A stretch of 64,000 bases of DNA from Silurus meridionalis (taxonomy: Eukaryota > Chordata > Actinopteri > Siluriformes > Siluridae): assembly GCF_014805685.1 (NCBI RefSeq), contig NC_060887.1:15496463-15560462 (forward strand). The letters are read 5' to 3'. Every line of letters starts with the position of its first letter. Position 1 is the first letter of the stretch. Both the position numbers and the translations under genes were made by a program. The notes under the pieces are model-generated. The model saw nothing but the letters and a program-made list of their open reading frames with translations. It was not told the origin of the DNA and searched no databases. This document shows positions 21,971-64,000 of this stretch, in pieces.

Positions 21971-23126
21971 ACCAGCCATTAGGGTTGCACAAGCAAGTGC
22001 ACTCTTAATGCCAGTCAGAAGCCCAGATAAATGGGGAGGGTTGTGTAAAGAAGGGCATCCAGTGTAAAACTCGTGCCAAATCAAATATGCAGATCACAAA
22101 ACTAAAATTTCATACCAAATTGGTCGAGGCCCGGGTCATTACCAATGACCGCCCCAAGTATTGTTAGTAACAGGGTACCGGTAGAAATTGGGCTACTGTT
22201 GGCCAAAAGAGGAGAAGGAGAGGAGGGAGATGGGAAAGGAGAAGTGGAGGAGAGTGGAGTAAATAATGCACAATAAATGTTGGTACTATGACTGGTAAAG
22301 GGAGAGATAACTGATATAAACAGGTTGTGTGTTCAGGAGAACAAGCGGAAAGGGAGTAAGGCCAGGAACATTAGAGGTGGGTTCAAACTGTTCTATAATG
22401 GTGTGGATGGAAAGATAAATGGTGTAGGGGTGATCCTGAAGAAAGAGTACACTAAGAATGTAGTGCAGGTGAACAGAGTTTCTGATAGGGTGATGATCGT
22501 GAAGCTGAAAGTTGAAGGGGTGATGATAAATGTCATCAGTGCCTATGCTCCACAAGTGGGCTGTGAGATGGAGGAGAAGGAAAAATCTGGAGTGAGTTAG
22601 ATGAAGTGGTAGAAGGTGTACCTATGAAAGAACAATTGGTGATTGGGGCAGACTTTAATGTTGGTGAAGGGAACAAAGAAAAGGATTTGTAGCGATTGAC
22701 AGAGCTGAAGATGTTGAGATGCTCATTGGAAGTGACAAGAATGGACAGGATTAGAAATAAGTTTATTAGACCGATGTAGGACATTTTGGAGACAAAGTGA
22801 GAGATGCGTGATTGAGATGGTTTGGACTTGTGCAGAGGAGAGACATGGGGTATATCAGCAGAAGAATGCCGAGAATGGAGCCACCAGGTAGAGAGGAAGG
22901 CCAAGGAGAAGGTTTATGGATGCAGTGGATTGCAGGATGCAGGTAGTTGGTTTGAAAGAGGCAGATGTAGAGGACAGAGTAGTATGCAGACGGATGATCT
23001 GCTGTGGCGATCCCCTAATGGGAGCCACCGAAAGAAGAAGAGGATGTAGAAGACAAGATAGTGTGGAGATGGATGATCCGCTGTGGCAACCACTAACAGG
23101 AGCAGCCAAAAGAAGAAGAAGAAGCC
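21971..23126 (+). mobile_element. RTE-like LINE, plus copy with intact ends and internal deletion
   Basis: The 5' UTR-like start includes GATAAATGGGGAGGGTTG and AAGAAGGGCATCCAG. An endonuclease-domain stretch follows (FYNGVDGKINGVGVILK, then VKLKVEGVMINVISAYAPQ). After a remnant ADFNVGEGN the sequence jumps straight to the RT C-terminal region (ELKMLRCSLEVTRMDR) and the 3' tail GCCAAAAGAAGAAGAAGAAG. The full-length family is about 3 kb, so most of the RT is deleted. Perfect 15-bp duplications at 21956-21970 and 23127-23141 show where it inserted. Confidence 0.85.
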
Positions 23127-23141
23127 TTTTGATATGTACAA
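23127..23141 (+). repeat. 15-bp target-site duplication, right copy
   Basis: Identical to 21956-21970 and directly after the LINE tail. Confidence 0.85.
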
Positions 23142-23227
23142 CAATCTTGTCGATATCGAGATATGAAAAATATAAAGTGTAAACAGTGCCACCCAGTGGG
23201 CACTACAGACAGGTACAATGCATTACA

Positions 23228-23330
23228 CCAGGAGTGCCCAAACTTTTGTCGTATGAAGGGGCAAAAATCAAGCTTGACTGAAGGCTGTGAGTCGAAAATT
23301 AATGTCGCATTGCACCAAATATTATAAATA
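23228..23330 (+). mobile_element. hAT-like element end, truncated
   Basis: CAGGAGTGCCCAAACTTTTG followed by GTATGAAGGGGCAAAAATCA resembles the CAGGGGTGCCCAAAC end of fish hAT elements. No matching opposite end was found downstream, so the copy is truncated or too decayed. Confidence 0.5.
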
Positions 23331-23904
23331 AAATTAAAGTTGTCATGGCTCCTCTAATTCATGATTTCATAATGTTAAATGGTAAATAAATCATTGCGTG
23401 CTTCTAAAAAAGAGGCAGATAAAATGTAGAATTAAATGGAGTAACTGTGGAATATTGTTAGAAATCCATGTGAACAAAGTTGTAAGGAAGAAATTAACCA
23501 CTAAAAGTCAACTAATGACATCATATATAAATTAGCATATAAGTTGAAAACATGAACAAAATTATATATTTAAAAAACTGCATATTTATAAAATGTTTCA
23601 TTATCTATTAAGCATCTAACTAATGAGCCGTTAAAAAAGTTAACTGTTTATGTATGAAATAGTAAACTATTTATGACTATTTAAACTATTTATATTTCAG
23701 CAAGACAATGTAAAATCTTATACTGCATTTATTAGAAGAGCATTGCTCGATATTAGAAGAGTCTGAGTCCTGAAATTTAACATTTGAAAATATTTTGCAT
23801 ATCATGAAACATAAAATATAGATATAACAAAGAAGCCCAGTCTGTGTCTTAATAAATCAGGACTAAAATGTATTTATTTATTGATGGAGACTTTAAAGCA
23901 CTTT

Positions 23905-23955
23905 GTAAGTGTGTGTGGATAAAAGCATCTGCCAAATGTCATTAATGTAAATGTA
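23905..23955 (+). repeat. Short interspersed repeat tail
   Basis: GGATAAAAGCATCTGCCAAATG followed by TAATGTAAATG repeats is a tail sequence I recall as very common in teleost genomes. The source family is not assigned. Confidence 0.4.
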
Positions 23956-24468
23956 TTTAGCTAGCCGGTTACCAAATGTATTAGATAGACAGCTAACTAA
24001 CAACAACCCTGTAATTTCATTTAAAGAGAAAAAAAGACAAAGCCATAAACTGAAGGAATAAAGTATTTAATATGTCAAAAAAATATAACAACATTTTCAT
24101 TTCAGCTTTCAAACGAGCTTTTCTGTCACCAGCTGACAAATCTGGTACTTTAGCCTGCTAGCTAGTAAGCAAGATGGCCACCTAGCAAGCTAGCCACTTA
24201 TTAATCCGACACACATGTACAGTTTAAACTAAACAAATCCAAACACAATGCTTTATTTTACTCAGTGTTGTGATGAAGAGAGAAGAGAATTGTGATTTAT
24301 TTAATCCGCACACAAATATAACAGTAAGTAGTAGTAGAGAGAGAAAAAAAAAAACAGCACCAAAATTGAAATAAAATAATATGTAATGAATTCTGTAAGT
24401 TAAAGATGACAAAACTTCACTTGTGTTTGCTTTTTTAAACAAAATAAAACTATATGAAATGAACCTGG

Positions 24469-24472
<4 letters not shown>

Positions 24473-24524
<52 letters not shown>
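24473..24524. repeat. (TG)n microsatellite
   Basis: TG run of about 26 units. Confidence 0.95.
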
Positions 24525-24527
<3 letters not shown>

Positions 24528-26092
24528 TTTCTACATGTTTTACCTCATAGTGTATTAACATATTATACAATATTTCACAGAGAAAAGTACGGGATCTACT
24601 TTACCAAGCGGATGAATAAATTAAAAGTCGCTGTTCGGCCCCGTCACTATTTACAATTACTTTGTAATTTTTTTATACAAACATAATTTTTTTGCTAATA
24701 GCGGTTGAGTTTAGATTATTTTTAGCACAATAATTTTATTAATAAAAAACATAAAAAACATACTGTTAGTATTGTAGATTATTATATGGTTAATGAGAAT
24801 ATGTTCAAAATGTTGTATTATATGTAGAGAAAAAGGTAAAATAAAAAAACACAAATAAACAACAACTTTATAACACTTTATAAACTAAACCTTTTCTGTC
24901 ATCATGACAAATACTTACTCTATCCACAGATCATTGTTTTGAAGAATTAAACCGGACATCAGTTCACGTCCTATAAAGCGATGAGCGATGCAGTGATACA
25001 AGCAATACACAAAACAATAATAATAATAATAAAAAAAAAGGAATAAACTGTATTTTCTGAACTGTAAGACACATTAGTGTTGCAAAACCTAATACTTCAT
25101 TAATTTCTGTCCTTATGATCGCAGATTAGCTATTAGCCTAGTTATAGCAGCATCACTTTTAGCTTTTTAAATCAAATAATGCAGAATTTCTCGAGTAAGA
25201 AAACGCTGTTTTCTACACACATGCAATTGCTGTGTTTCAATCAGAAGCCAGGTCCCTCAGTAGGCAGCCGCTCATGTAGAGATTGTTTAAAATCATACAT
25301 TAATCACTCGTTTTGTACGTTGTTAGTGTTTATTGCGCAAGTAGTAAACTAGTAGAAAATCGTTGTTTGGTTACATTTATTTGTCTAACATAACACAACA
25401 TGAAAGCTCGTACACAGTAACTAGCTTAACCACAGCCATCTAACTAAAATTTCCGATGAATGACAACACGTCATATATATATTTTATACGTTTGATACCG
25501 ATTGTACATATTAACTCAGTTTATGTAACTGTGTTACTGCGGGATGAAAACAAGACACCAGAAAGAAACTACATGCTAACATCATAAACAAATGTATCTC
25601 TTTTCAATTAGTAATTATTTGAAACTGGAGTATCAATCATAACATCATAATCATCACGTAGCTGCATGCAATTTAGTTTTTGACGTCTTTTTCGTCAATT
25701 GAAACTAAAAGTTAGCATTTTTCTTTGCTGTCCTCTAAAGTGAATTAATACGTTAACTCGATTATCGTTACAAACATAAAGCTTTGTGGAGTGATAAACT
25801 GAATAAGACCAGTTTAGTGTTAGACATCGTTGGATTATTAGGCTTCGGTAAAGACGGTTACTATGGCAACACTAACAGGGCAAACACTAAACTGCGCTAT
25901 CCCTGTAGGGGGTACTCAAGCACATAACTGGAAGTAGAACGTGCTGCTACATTAGAGTGACTTATATACTGAGGTGGTAAATATATATATTTTTTTTATG
26001 TGGAATTTCAGTGTGCTTATAGTCCAGAAAATAGGGCACCAAAGAATGTTTTGAAAGAAAAATAAATTAATGACAGGAGCGCTGGTCTCTTC

Positions 26093-26098
26093 TTTATT
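26093..26098 (-). promoter_or_regulatory. AATAAA poly(A) signal for mtss1
   Basis: On the minus strand ctAATAAAga lies about 72 nt after the mtss1 stop, the first canonical signal in the transcript. Mammalian MTSS1 has a much longer 3' UTR, so a distal site further left is possible. Confidence 0.45.
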
Positions 26099-26169
26099 AG
26101 CCAAGTGTAAATGTAGTGTGCTCTCCACTCCTCTGTTGCCACACAAGCATTCCTATACCTGGACTTATA

Positions 26170-64000
<37,831 letters not shown>

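Larger units (their letters stand above)
23142..26092. other. Intergenic region between mtss1 and the LINE pair
   Basis: AT-rich DNA downstream of the first mtss1 poly(A) signal. It holds a hAT-like end (23228), a short repeat tail (23905), a TG run (24473) and a segment at about 25930-26040 with an AT run. If mtss1 uses a later poly(A) site, part of this is 3' UTR. No further gene is supported. Confidence 0.6.

Overview
This is a vertebrate nuclear window, almost certainly from a teleost fish. It holds intron-split genes with GT..AG junctions, long microsatellites, several Tc1/mariner-, hAT- and LINE-derived repeats of types I recognise from fish genomes, and two genes whose exons match TMEM65 and MTSS1. 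The repeat mix would fit an otophysan such as a catfish, but the species cannot be fixed from the sequence. Only about 4% of the window is coding.

Two genes are present, both on the minus strand. (1) tmem65, a mitochondrial inner-membrane protein, runs leftward from a CpG- and GC-rich start at about 19.7 kb. Exons 1-4 are at 19513-19732, 5459-5503, 3938-4005 and 2590-2644. The remaining 3' exons lie beyond the left edge. (2) mtss1 (metastasis suppressor 1 / MIM) is an I-BAR plus WH2 actin and membrane regulator. It enters from the right edge and ends at a TAA stop at 26170. Fifteen exons, numbered 2-16, were placed at 63973-64000, 60472-60533, 55108-55181, 38205-38289, 36866-36957, 36703-36777, 35052-35209, 34836-34943, 33289-33386, 31782-31992, 28706-28783, 28220-28447, 27657-27821, 27298-27451 and 26170-26675. 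Exon phases chain without a break into 704 codons plus stop. Only the short 5'-most coding exon is outside.

The 6.4 kb between the genes holds the tmem65 promoter region (ETS and YY1 motifs), two decayed RTE-like LINE copies in opposite orientation (one with a 15-bp target-site duplication), and the short visible mtss1 3' UTR. In human 8q24.13, as I recall it, TRMT12, RNF139, TATDN1 and NDUFB9 lie between these two genes. None is seen here.

The introns carry most of the interest. They include an 11-unit, 30-31-bp minisatellite in mtss1 intron 4 whose units mostly contain an inverted CCAAT (NF-Y-type) box, split by a small insertion with an exact 6-bp duplication. One coding exon is squeezed between two long TG tracts that reach both splice sites. 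A 78-bp in-frame cassette exon resembles a segment of the paralogue MTSS2. A nested transposon can be read against its own empty site. Two internally deleted Tc1 copies share one deletion joint. No operon, CRISPR array, rRNA, tRNA or dedicated new gene system was found; the unusual signals are regulatory and repeat-based.
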